Shown piece after piece: positions 44,882 to 56,305 of a stretch of DNA of 64,000 nt. Origin of the DNA: Plantago ovata. Lineage: Eukaryota > Streptophyta > Magnoliopsida > Lamiales > Plantaginaceae. The notes beneath the pieces were generated by a model, which was not told the origin of the DNA, ran no database searches, and saw only the letters and a program-made list of their open reading frames with translations. The position numbers and the translations under genes were made by a program. The stretch lies in assembly GCA_028274465.1 (NCBI GenBank), contig CM051455.1, positions 40,565,129 through 40,629,128 of the forward strand, given 5' to 3'. Position 1 is the stretch's first letter. Every line of letters begins with the position of its first letter.

Positions 44882-47184
44882 TTTTTACTTCATTATTCGT
44901 ACTACTACTACTACCATGTCGCCTAATAGTGATGTTTTTGAATTATAGTGGGTAGATAATTGAGTCCTAATCATGATTAGTGTATTAGTGTATAATACGT
45001 AGTACTATCAGCCTGATTGCCAGCATTAAGCCTGAATGCCTGATGAGCTTTGTGAAAGTGAAAGAATGTGAGGGGATCATTTTATATTGCCAAGTTGCCT
45101 AATCTCACTTTAAAAATAGACTTCGTTTGGGTCTTTGGGGGCCTTAGTCTCAGATATTTTACATTTTAAATGTAGTGGTAGACTTTCAACATTTATATGA
45201 GTGGCAGATGTTTTCCAAAAGGGACTGGGAGGTGAAAGTCACATATTGTAAGTTTGAATTACCATTTACTCTTATCATTTTTAATTCAAAAAAAATGATG
45301 ATAATTATTGGACTATTTGGCTCTTCATTTAGCTTAGATTTTTGATAGATGTGGTTGAAAAGGTGAATAGTGAATGTTTTAGAGATTGAGTAGAAAATAG
45401 TGTTTGCTTGTATTTTTTAAATTTTTGTAGGTTATAGAGTAGAGTAATGATGGTGTTTGGCGAGAGCGAGAAAAAATAAAAAAAACTACAAAGAGACTGA
45501 GAAAGAGAGAAAAGTGAAAAAGAAAACCCCTAAAACAAATTAGGGTGAATAGTGGCTAGAAGAGTCTATACTCTCTATAAAGGCACAAAGCCAAAATGCG
45601 TTTTTAGCATTGAGACGACGAAAAAAAAATGAAAACTGGACACTCTCTATAAGTTTGTTATTCCAATTTTGAAGACAAATGCCAAAAACACAATTTTGGA
45701 AGTAAAAAAGAAACCACAAATTGAGCTCGAGCAAATGATCAGACACATCGAACTTAAACTTTAAGTCCGTTGTGATTACTCATGAGTTGATACACACATT
45801 TTTCGTTAATATGATATTGACCGCATTGATTTAACTATCACGATTGTCGAAATCACATAAGATCCCATATCAATTTGTGATAGCATGTTTACTTTTTTCA
45901 TTCCAATGGGTTTAATCGTTGTGGGATGGTGAATATTACATGTATGTTATATTAAACTGTTGACTAATTTGTAAACATTCTACTACATTAATTTAACGAG
46001 CAACGATAATGCCAAAGCTCAAATTGTAATATCAAAATAGTAAATTGCTCTCGCATTAATAATTTTTGCTTTAGCATTATTTTATATTTTTGAAACGGTA
46101 AAGATATATAATTACAATACTCCTATACCACTCTCGTAAGCCAACCGATCCCTGCATCTGTCCTTCCCCACCTCAGGTCCATTCCACTGCACGTTTGCAC
46201 CCCTAGCATTACTTCTACCCTAATTTAACACTTAATTGTACTTTCCCTAACTTCATTTCCTCATTTCCTTTTCCTTTTGTTTTTCTTTTTCTTCTTTTTT
46301 TTTTCAAATCTATTTGTGGGTTTGAGAGAATACTTAACTTGATGTTGTTGGACCTAAATGAGAGCATATGGTTTGGCATAGATCATACTTCGCGGTCCCA
46401 AATTCCAATAGACTAAATGGGCCCGGGTCATCAGGTGTTGTTGGGCTTAGATAATTCCACCTGATTATATATAGGGCTTGTTCTCAAGGCCCAGAAGAGG
46501 GGATTGGAAAGACAAACGGGTGCATATTTGATACTCCGTATTTTCCTTTCCTTTGTCTTGCGTTTGCACAAGTTATGAATCGAACATGTACACAGGAGGA
46601 TTGCTAGCTCCGGTGCTTCAGCATTGGGAGCATATAACTGAAGTGCGGGAACTATATGGAGAAAGTAAGAAGAGTGGAGTTCCTTCTCGTCTACGTACAT
46701 GCATGGATGATAATCAAGTGGTAGGGGTTTGGGATACCTTGGTGAAACATTTGAACTTTTGCCCAGCTTATTATCTTGTCATGTAAATAATGACATCGAC
46801 AATATCATATCCATCGGCTCGACCAGGCTGGATAACATTACATTAGAACTTGTAAGCTGTAACATTTCCTGCTGTTATCCAGGTCAATTAAAAATGTGTG
46901 TAAACTTAATTATCTCGAGTCATGTCAACTTATGCTTACCCAATTTCAAACAAAATACAGAGACTCAAGAAGCATTCTGCAGAATCTGCACAGATAATTG
47001 AGCAGCTTATTATACAATTTAAAAGAAAGATACAATTGAACATAGAAGATATCACAAACAAAACACATATATTCATTATGAAGAAAATCTAGACTGATGT
47101 ATTATGTATATGTTTGTGCAGGAAAGCAAAATCTTGCATCAATGGAACATGCATCTCCATTCCAAGCAGTCCTATACGTAGCCT

Positions 47185-47982
47185 TTACTTTTTCTTCTTC
47201 TTGTCTTTTTTTGAGACAATTTTAACTTCTGGCTCACGAATATAAGCAACAACCACTGTCGTATCATCAGGCTTCCCACCATGAAGCTTCCTTCCCGCCT
47301 CCGCCCCTGCCACCTCATACGGACTCTTCCTTATGCTGTAGGCATTACTTCTCGCAACCTTAGCCAAAGTCCTCGCCAGCTCCTTGGGCGTATACGCCAT
47401 CTTCAACCCTTGTTGCACCACGAGTTCCATCTGTTCATCAAAATGTTATCAAACAACCCATCCGTACCAAGTACCACCACATCACCACATTCCACTGGTA
47501 CCTCCATATCATCCGCCACATCATCAGGCTTCACCCGTGGTATAGAAACCAGTCCAATTTGATAGGGTGCATTGAACCCAGACTGCTGAACCGGTGACTT
47601 GTACACAACCTTCCTTTTACCACCAGTAGTACCCCTGATGACACGAAAACCACTGTCACCCAAGTTGACCGCGTGCAGGGTATCTCCATTGAGCGCGACA
47701 ATGCAGGCCGTTGATGCACCTTCCACGTCAGTTCCTAGGAACGCATCGTTAAGGAGTGATTTTAAGCCAGATGAAGGATCAAGACCATATTGGTTTACTA
47801 TTTCAGCCGCGTTTTTCATTAGCAATCTAGTATACTCCTGAATCGACGCTGCGTTTTAGAAAGCCTCCGACTCCATCTGCTACTCCTATGACTTGGTGTT
47901 CGGTGTTGATAAAGTGTGCGTCCTGATCCTCTTTAACGATGTAGTGTGAACCGGGCAGCATTGTTAATTTTGTTTTCTCCAT
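47185..47982 (-). pseudogene. PP2C-type protein phosphatase, copy 1, two frameshifts
   Basis: A metal-dependent Ser/Thr phosphatase of the plant PP2C26/55/80-like group, intronless here. From ATG 47982: LPGSHYIVKEDQDAHFI, VIGVADGVGGF (metal-binding DGVGG motif), then a frame break near 47827-47832 where TAC TAG interrupts ...DSGVYTRLLMKNAAEIV. The second segment carries STACIVALNGDTLHAVNLGDSGF, GDVVVLGTDGLFDNI (DGLFDN motif) and breaks at 47430-47434. The third reads MELVVQQGLKMAYTPKELA, GGKPDDTTVVVAYI (terminal DD) and a lysine-rich end, stop at 47185. All catalytic blocks are present; only two single-base shifts spoil it. Another copy follows upstream at 48520-49264. Pseudogene likely, sequencing error possible. 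Confidence 0.88.
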
Positions 47983-48519
47983 CGTTATAGCCCCTCAACT
48001 AGCTTGGAAGGTTTTTGGACTAGTACAAGTGAACACCAGATTCAATCAGTTTACCAACAAAGTCATGCGAACTGGTTGATCTAGGAGTTTCAGAGACGGA
48101 ATCAATTTTATAGACGGGAATACGGGATCGATTTGGGAGAATTAAACCAATGCGTAAAACCTAATTTTACCCCCAAATCCTGTGAATTAAACAGGCGGCC
48201 TTGCTAGTTTCCTCCGAAAAGGCCAAAATAAAAAAGAGAACAACCGATATTTCTAGTTGTAGTAAATCATGCTCCCCTTCCACATATATAGACACATATA
48301 ATAGACTATAGGTAAAATAACACCTTCCTGTTTATTACCTTGTCGTGTGAGGTTAGGACTTATTAGGACTACTTTTTGTTTTCGGTTAGGTAAATTCCTA
48401 CTAATTTTGATTAGTGAATACCTCAATGTTGTTTCTCTTTATTATTATTATTATTATTACATATTATTATTAGATAATCTCCGATGGAGTTCCACTTTCA
48501 CGAACCTGATAAATTTATA

Positions 48520-49264
48520 TTAAAATCTCACCGTAACATCATCATACTTGCCACCACAATTCTCCCGACCCGCTGCACGGGCCGCCATCTCAAACGGACT
48601 CACCCTATCGCGCAACATCATGTTCCTCCTTGCCATCACCGCCATACTCTCTGCCTCGACTCCATTCTCCAAACAATATCCTACTCTATCCTTAATTTCT
48701 TCATTAAAATAAATTATCAAAAAACCCATCCGTTCCAACAATCACAACATCCCCTCTTTCAACTTCAATCGCAACCTCCTCAGCTGCGAACGGGCCATCA
48801 CCCGAACTACTCCCAATCTGGTCTATACGGACTGTTGAACTGATGCTGCATAATCTTAGACTTGTAAAAAATATGTCCTCCACGAATGACTAAGAACCCG
48901 CTATCTCCCAAGTTCGTGGTGTACAACTTGTTTTCATCTAGGGCTAATAAACATACGGTTGATGAACCTGTGGATGAGGTTTTATTGAACGCTTCGGTTA
49001 GGATTTGGGAAAGGTTGGTGTTGGATTTGGGAGTGCAGCCGTAGACTATGTCTGCTACGTTTTCCATGAGTTCGCGTGCATATTCGCCTGAATCGATGCC
49101 TTTCCTGGACCAAGAACCGATACCGTCAGCTACTCCGATGACTTGGGCGCACATGTCGATGAAGTTTGCGTCTTCTCTCCGAGGGGTTTGTGAGGGTTGT
49201 CGTTGGGTATGTAGTGCGAACCGGCTTTCATATACAACTCTTTACTCTGCATCGTCATCATCAT
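48520..49264 (-). pseudogene. PP2C-type protein phosphatase, copy 2, several frameshifts
   Basis: A tandem paralogue of the PP2C at 47185-47982. Readable blocks: KELYMKAGSHYIPNDNP, then after a shift EDANFIDMCAQVIGVADGIGSWSRKGIDSGEYARELM, STVCLLALDENKLYTTNLGDSGF and QFNSPY. After a shift near 48827 come QIGSSSGDGPFAAEEVAIEV and GDVVIVGTDGFFDN, and after a T-run shift near 48711 NEEIKDRVGYCLENGVEAES and KYDDVTVRF. At least three breaks, with an indel of more than one base at one of them, so a genuine pseudogene is likely. A Stowaway-like MITE abuts its 5' side (49360-49620). Confidence 0.85.
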
Positions 49265-49359
49265 GCTCAATGGCAATGCTCAGAGTAGAATTATTTTTCT
49301 CAACTATTTTTTTCTTAAGCAAATTGTATGCTTCGGGTTTGGGGCTCTCATGTTCATGT

Positions 49360-49620
49360 CCATCCGTTCTCTCAGAAGCTTCATGGTTTGAATTTTTTCA
49401 GTCAATAACTTTCAACTTTGACTCTCGATTACTCTTAAACTATAATGATAAATGATGTAACGAAATTATATTATGAAAATTTAGGTTCCATATTTTCATA
49501 ATATAATTTCATTAAATACTTAATCATTATAGTTTAAGATCGAGTAATCAGGAGTCAAAGATGAAAACTGTTGACCGAAACAAGTCAAACCAGGAAGCTT
49601 TTGATAGAATGGAGGGAATA
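49360..49620. mobile_element. Stowaway-like MITE, copy 1
   Basis: The left end (catccgttct...agaagcttcatggtttga) and right end (tcaaaccaggaagctttt...gaatggaggga) are inverted repeats. The interior is palindromic (cttaaactataatgataaat ... cattatagtttaag) and is shared with 55024-55278. Terminal CTCCCTCCGTTC/GGAGGGA-type ends are typical of Stowaway (Tc1/mariner) MITEs. Confidence 0.75.
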
Positions 49621-50082
49621 TTTTAATTATATAGGTTAGAAATAGAATTCCTCATTACGTTTGGAATTGTTTTTAAGGTAGTAACTAATTTAGTAATTAT
49701 ATTCAATGGAAAGTTTACTTATACAACTAATTTCATGTAGTTTCCATTAAAATTATATATGTGTCCATCCCGAGCGTATAGAACTACGTACTTATGTTTG
49801 GTAAGCATAACGCAAGACAAAATACAATTAAATAAAAAACATAATAAATTACAGACTAAACATGTGTTTATCAACGGTTACGTTATGTCATTTCCATGTG
49901 AACAACCGTCAATATAGCTCATTAGATTTTGTTCAAATTTGTTTAGTATGTAAGTTTAAATGATGGAAAAACATGCTAAAAACGGAAAGAAAATCGTCTG
50001 TTCCCTTTAGGTCAACGCGGTTATTTATTCATTTAATAAACTCAAAAACAAATATTCATGTACCTGAGTTATGGTTGACGTA
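49621..50082. other. AT-rich spacer
   Basis: No gene recognised; it leads into the RBR remnant. Confidence 0.4.
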
Positions 50083-50800
50083 GGTGAACGATGTAGCTAC
50101 CTGTATGACATGCACGGACGATGTAGATGCAAGTCAGGTGTTGAGTGTTTCAAATTGTTCGCATCGTTATTGTATTGATTGCATCCGACGACATGTGGAT
50201 ATGGATTTACAGAAGAGCGTATTGCCTGTATGCCCAAGCGAAGGATGCAAGAATCTTTTAGTAGTTGACTTACGCAAACAGATGAAGCTTATGATAGACA
50301 AAGTCGTGGGATTAATTCCAGTGCCACGGCACACTGGGTGAGTTGCAAGGTAAGTTTTTGCTATATTGTCTATACACTAGATGGCTGAGTTGCAAGGTAA
50401 GTTTTTGCTGTGGGAGGTGCCATGGCACACTGGCTTAGATTCAAAATACAAGGAAAAGTGCTATGCCCCATTAAGAAATGAAGCTCAAGAATCTGGCCGA
50501 TTGGAAAGTTTGGCGCCAGTGCATGAAGTGCAATCACTTGATCAAACATGCTACCGGGTGCTACCATATGAACTGTAGGTATGTTCGATTATGTCTTTCT
50601 AAATTCTTGTTTTGGGCAAGTGTCATGTATATTTGACGTTTTTGTCGAAAATTTTGCAGATGTGGACATGAGTTCTTCACTTGCGGAGCTGCGTGGATTG
50701 ATACCCAACCGAGTTGCAACTCTGTTTATTGGGAAGCTGACGACTATGATGATGAAGATGCAGAAATTGGTGATTCTTACGGATGAAATTTCATAGTCGG
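50083..50800 (+). pseudogene. RBR-type E3 ubiquitin ligase remnant, IBR core missing
   Basis: Segment 50083-50340 encodes RING1: CMTCTDDVD, SNCSHRYCIDCIRRHV, CPSEGC, then MIDKVVGLIPVPRHTG and stop. Segment 50381-50575 resumes with VPWHTGLDSKYKEKC, the end of an IBR domain, then (in another frame) QCMKCNHLIKHATGCYHMNC up to a GT donor at about 50579. After an intron, 50660-50750 reads RCGHEFFTCGAAW and QPSCNSVYWEADDY, the end of RING2. The cysteine-rich IBR core between RING1 and PWH is absent, and a local duplication (gccaYggcacactgg and gagttgcaaggtaagttttt, each twice) occupies its place. A working RBR needs RING1-IBR-RING2 (family knowledge), so this is most likely a broken copy. Confidence 0.8.
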
Positions 50801-52190
50801 ACGTATGTTAGACTTTGGAGAATTGAGAAATTGTCCGCAAATGCTTATGGAAGTACTTGGTGTTAGATCGAACTTTGCTAGTACAAGAGGCTCAAAATGT
50901 TAAGCCCTTGGTTTTTGTATGTATTTGAATGTATTCCGGTCACTCTCTTTGACTCAGTTGTATGTACATAAGAGGGATGCAGAGTTAACATGCATTGTGT
51001 TGTTTTGTTTTTTGGTTATTGTTTGTAAACAAGAGGCATAAAAGCATGGAAGGGTTGTTGCATGTTGCTATAAACAAATTGAGGTACCATCACACTTAAA
51101 AAGTCTTTTGATTTTCTATGTTTAGCAAAACGAGGAGATCATAAACCGATTGTAGCTGATAATTACATTATATAATTAGACAATTAGAACATATATTTCA
51201 TTTATTTCACCTGCTCCTGCATAATAATTTAGGAGCATGAGTAATAGAACAAGTACCATTGTACCGGTAAGAGATATAGAAAGCTTGGTGCCATTACTAA
51301 AAAGTTTCCTCTTGATATTTGAACTGTGAACTTTGAATTAGAGTATGCAAGCAACTCCATAATATGTAAGTGTTCACTATTTTGAAACCGAACATCAGTT
51401 TGCAAACATATTTACTTTTCATATTAGTACATGGCTGGTACGTCCTTAAGGGTGTATTTTGTGATAATATGTCATGGGATGAAACTTGAACAATCGAAAG
51501 AACTCGAAGCCATGCGACACTAGGCTAGTTGGCCCCGATACTAGCTAGTCAGCCTTACCCGAAGTAATTATAGGTGTGCTTAAGAGATCTTCAAAGAGAT
51601 AACAAGGAAGCTTGAATGCTTGTGTATCTCCTTGATTGATGAATTGAAATGACCAAATACCTATATAACAAGTTCTTGGAAGGTTTCTAGATCCTTCCCC
51701 ATTATTACTCCTACCTACCTTATTGAGAGTTTCCTACAACATTCTAGAGTTCCGTTTACATAATAGCCCCTAACCTTGCTAGAATTGTAGTATTGCCCCA
51801 AGCCTTCTAGATCCTTCTCGTGAACCACCATTATCTTGCACGACAAAAACACCCCAAAACGGACTGACGTCACATAATACTATAGCTTTTGTTATAGAAT
51901 AGAAATGATAGTTTGGGTCTACGATCATTGAATTACCCAAGTTTAAGTTTGTAGCGTGATGACAATGGTGATTTGAATGATAAAAAGGTGAGGTTTTTAA
52001 GATATATATGGATTGTTGTTTCTTTTAGGATTAGGATTTGTGAGAAATTAGTACAAGTAAAGTTCTATACACTAGCAAAAAAGAAAAGAAATTCACGGGA
52101 AGAAGGGTATGATGATCTGTCCGAGAAAGAAGAAGGGTATGATTGCTACCATACACGACCTCCTTAGGAGTACCTGAGAGGAAGAAGAGA
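50801..52190. other. Intergenic, possible retrotransposon-derived sequence
   Basis: No gene recognised. 51470-51900 has the composition of a degraded LTR-type sequence but no diagnostic end that I can prove. Confidence 0.35.
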
Positions 52191-52194
52191 ACAT

Positions 52195-52375
52195 GCTATG
52201 CACCAAATGCCCTAGGGAGTTCGACTGAAATTTCCCAAGTTCGTTGGAGAGGAGGTGCTGAATTGGGTGGACAGGGTTGAGTAGTATTTCGATCTGAGTG
52301 GCATCGACCGGGAAGTTGGAGTGCAACTTGCGTCATACTAGCGAGAAGCACGTGGCTGGTGGCTTAGTGATTTAA
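52195..52375 (+). pseudogene. Ty3/gypsy gag fragment
   Basis: One frame reads LKFPKFVGEEVLNWVDRVE, stop, YFDLSGIDREVGVQLASY, stop, REARGWWL, which matches the retrotransposon gag core (F..F.GE....W....E.YF ... A...L...A..WW). Both stops are TAG where CAG or a sense codon is expected. A short decayed relic. Confidence 0.7.
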
Positions 52376-52519
52376 AAATAGAACTTGAATTTGACACGCA
52401 TATATCTAGAATAATACAATGAGATTTCTCTTACTAGGATGTACGAATTATCACGGATTCTCACCATGTAGAAGTAGAACGACACTTAGAAATCTAGCAA
52501 AAAAAGATAAAAACAAAAA

Positions 52520-52556
<37 letters not shown>
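52520..52556. repeat. Poly(A) run
   Basis: More than 30 consecutive A residues, adjoining an AAAAAC-rich stretch. Could be a retroposon tail, but no body is recognisable upstream. Confidence 0.8.
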
Positions 52557-52561
<5 letters not shown>

Positions 52562-52647
52562 GAAGGAAAAGAACAAGGAGATAGACATTGTCATGAAACT
52601 TCGTACATTCATAATCAACTCAACATGTAAATATATACCGTCACAAA

Positions 52648-52851
52648 GACTCTATTCTCTTCGTTTGAAGAGAACAGAACTGAATTGATTTGAACTGAAT
52701 TGATTTGAATTGAATTGAATTGAATGGGTTTGAATTGAACTGAACTTATTTGTAGTATAAAATACTATTAGGCAAATCTGAACTAAACTGAACTTAATGC
52801 ATCTGAACTGAACTTAAAATAATCAATTTTCAGACGAAAAGAACAGGGCCA
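52648..52851 (+). mobile_element. MITE, family 'aggctctgtt...aacagagtct' (copy B)
   Basis: Starts AGACTCTATTCTCTTCGTTT and ends TTTTCAGACGAAAAGAACAG followed by GGCC, inverted repeats of each other. The interior includes a (gaattgaatt)n-type stretch and the same blocks as copy A (2415-2573). Confidence 0.8.
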
Positions 52852-52939
52852 TAGTTGTTAGTAATCAAATATCTAAATATAAAAGAAATCTAATTAGAAA
52901 CGCAATAGGCCACAAGCCTCTTCTCCTATGTCTCACGAT

Positions 52940-53262
<323 letters not shown>

Positions 53263-55020
53263 TTTAGAAGTCTCATCGGATAAAAGTTAAAAACATAACT
53301 GAAATAAACGGATAACGTAACTGAGAATCTAGGTAAATATATCATATATATATAAGAGATCTTCTCATATTCCACGTGGATTCTATATGATTTTAGAGAC
53401 GCACCGACCTTACATGCTCTATCGATCCAAGTCCAGAATCATAATGATAAAAATGTCTAAATCAGGAGGAGAGATTTGAGTTCACAAGGGCCCCTCAGTC
53501 CATCTCATTGCATTTAAAATTAAAATGAGTTAAAGTGCATGAACCCCCGAGTTATTCAAAAGTTAGACAAAATCATCTGGATTATCTAAATTGCATAAAA
53601 TCTCCAAAGTTATTGAAAACTTGACATAAATCCCCTGACATCGACTTTTATAGAACGTGCATCTCACGTACAATTTATGAAACTGGGCTTTGTATTTAGA
53701 GTTTTCTAATTGTCAAAATCTCTCAAATACCCCAAGTTAGTTTCTAGTTAACCCATATTATTTATTTCTTCAACTCTATATTTTTCTGTCCATAATTTTG
53801 CAGCAAGAATCCCTCATCATTTATTTCATTAGATTCTAGTGTAACTAAATTTTTGCCCGTAAATGATTCAACGATTCTATGTGAGCAGTTTTTGGAGGCA
53901 AACAGGTCTTCGTTGGGACAAATATACGAAGTATTTACAAACAGGTCTTCGTTGGGATTCTAGTTCCACACACGGAAGTCATCTTACAACACAAAATATT
54001 TTCATAGCTCAACTACTCCAATTATAGGAACAAATTAAGCGCCATTGGACAAAATGCGTATAATAATAATAAATATACATGTCCCAGTGAAATTCGTACG
54101 TTTATTTGATTAACTTATGTAGGCCGTATTTGCACCACCAATGTATCCTTATTATAAACGTACCAAAAAAATAATAATAAAATTTTAATGTATATTTTTT
54201 CATACGAGCAATATATGCCCAATATGTTGAGGGCATATTCATCAAATATGAATATGTTTTGACAAATTTATACGCAAATAACGGGTCGGATAAATTACAA
54301 TATAATACTGTAACAATTAACAATAAAGAAAATATAATATACGTAGTCATCATAATTAATCATATAGAAATATTTCTTGTTTGAACTATGCAAACAATTT
54401 GATGTATGGTTGGACGACGTGTTTTTATCATAGGATTGTCATAAGATATACTCCAGTGACTAGTTCCATGTCGTTAACGTTTTTGTTATATTTTCCCTCG
54501 GCATTCTTAATCAAATAAAATATTAATACAAAGATAAAATCTAATTAATAACGTTTCTCCCCAAACAAAATTAAAAAGAGGGAAAAAAAATCATCAATGG
54601 AAGGAAGGAGTAATATTTGATTAATGCGTAAAAATCTTCAATGGAGGGAAGTAGTAAATTTGAATTAATGCGTAAAAGTCACAAAAAGAAACACGAAGAT
54701 TCAATTTAATCGAATATAATTAATTAAACTGGTCCGATTTTTTCTCCTTCATAATTAAATATTTCTATCCATCCTTAGTATGTATAAAACGAAAACAAAA
54801 AAATAAAAATAAATTAGAAAACGGAAATTAGAATAGTAAATTTTTATATCATTTTTTTTCTCTACTAACTTTCATATTATTTCATATATAATTAATAAAT
54901 ACAATTCTCAACCAAATCAACTCAATTTCCAATACATTTTTCCACAATCCCAATACAGCTAACTATAACTAACTATAATTAACCAATAATAAAATCATCC
55001 AATCATCATCACTCCTACTA
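53263..55020. other. AT-rich intergenic region
   Basis: A 'caaacaggtcttcgttggga' phrase is duplicated at about 53900 and 53940. Otherwise nothing recognised. Confidence 0.4.
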
Positions 55021-55023
55021 CTA

Positions 55024-55278
55024 CTCCCTCTATCCCGTTTGAAATTACCCAGTTTGACTTTTTTCAGTCAACAGTTTTCAACTTTGACTCCCAATTACTC
55101 TTAAACTATAATGATAAATATTTAATAAAATTATATTATGAAAATTTTGGTTCTATATTTTCATAATATGATTTCGTCAAATGCTTTATCATTATAATTT
55201 AAGAGTAATCGAGAGTCAAAGTTAAAAACTGTTGACTGAAAAAAGTCAAACTGGGTAATTTACAGTGGGACGGAGGGA
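55024..55278. mobile_element. Stowaway-like MITE, copy 2
   Basis: Left CTCCCTCTATCCCGTTTGAA, right end ...GTGGGACGGAGGGA, with long inverted arms (cccagtttgacttttttcag / ctgaaaaaagtcaaactggg) and flanking TA. Same interior as 49360-49620. Confidence 0.85.
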
Positions 55279-55464
55279 TTATTCCCCTATATGCTACTAC
55301 ATTTTACTAATTCAAACCCAAAACTAATATATCAAACCCTCTCAACAGTGACACTATTCACCTTTCTATAGCCTTAGAAAGCTCTCTCACTAATTTAAAT
55401 CCGAAACATGGAGGAGATAGTCTCTCCACCATTTGCTCTATAAATAGCTTTTTATCTTTGTAAT

Positions 55465-55708
55465 AGTCTCTCCGTTCCATAATAAGCTTCCTAAGGTTGA
55501 ATTTTTTTCGAACTTTGACCGCAAATTACTCCTACATTACAAAATAAAAAAATATAATAAAATTATATTATGAAAGAAAATCAAGTATATTTTTCTAATA
55601 TAACTCTATTATATACTAATCATGTGTAATATAAGAGTAATTTACGGTCAAAGTTCGAAAAAAAATTAAACTTAGGAATCTTAGTTTAGTTTGGAACAGA
55701 GGGAGTAT
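55465..55708. mobile_element. Stowaway-like MITE, copy 3
   Basis: Left CTCTCCGTTCCATAATAAGC, right GTTTGGAACAGAGGGAGTA. Inverted arms include cgaactttgaccgcaaatta / taatttacggtcaaagttcg. A different subfamily from the two others, with TA at the borders. Confidence 0.85.
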
Positions 55709-55709
55709 A

Positions 55710-56155
55710 TATCTGTTGAAAAAGTCGGAATGGATTGGTCTGTAGCATAAACACAGATTCAAATGCAGCCTGATCAAACCAACTTTTGAGGAAATAGAAA
55801 CAATCGAAAGCTTGAGGCTTCTAAGAAAAATAAAGTTACATACATTCCATATGGAAATTACCAATAGCTCACCAATCCACATACTTGCTACTAGTATTAG
55901 TGTTTTGATGGCTTCTCTTACTGTTGTTATACCGTCTCACTGAGACCCTCTTTCTTTTTAGGTATTTTCTTATGAGAAAATAAGAAAGAGAAAAGAAATT
56001 CCTTTTGATTCACTGCTTATTTACAAAGAACACATCCAGACCAATGCCTCAATTCTCTGTCACAACTCACAAGTAACAACTACATTTCCATGCCTGGTGA
56101 AAAACTAGATACAGAGTCACCCTGCTAACCTTTAAACATTGCTTCAACTTCAATA
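55710..56155. other. 3' flank of SDP1
   Basis: No gene recognised. The part nearest 56155 is probably 3' UTR of SDP1. Confidence 0.4.
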
Positions 56156-56305
56156 ACTTATATGTACTACATTACAGTTTCACCAGACCATCACCCATCC
56201 ACAGCATGATCATCCCGTGCCTGCTCGCGGACTTACATGTACTACATTACAGTTTCACCAGACCATCACCCATCCACAGCATGATCATCGCGTGACTGCT
56301 CGCGG
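56156..56305. repeat. 75-bp tandem duplication across the SDP1 stop codon
   Basis: 56156-56230 and 56231-56305 are adjacent direct repeats differing at three positions that I can see (acttatatg/acttacatg, catcccgtgcc/catcgcgtgac). The right copy contains the last codons and TGA of SDP1; the left copy lies in its 3' UTR and also carries the TGA. Confidence 0.95.

Larger units (their letters stand above)
41930..47180. other. Long AT-rich intergenic region, no gene recognised
   Basis: Contains a four-copy degenerate tandem repeat (42777-42960), a dispersed repeat copy (43265-43440) and a (TGATA)n run (44851-44881). Open frames of up to about 190 codons over 42624-43187 are produced by the repeat and show no family. 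The final 150 bases are the 3' flank of the PP2C-like gene. Confidence 0.5.

Noticed and set aside
46553..46786. 77-codon plus-strand ORF
   Set aside because: No family resemblance or splice context; probably chance.
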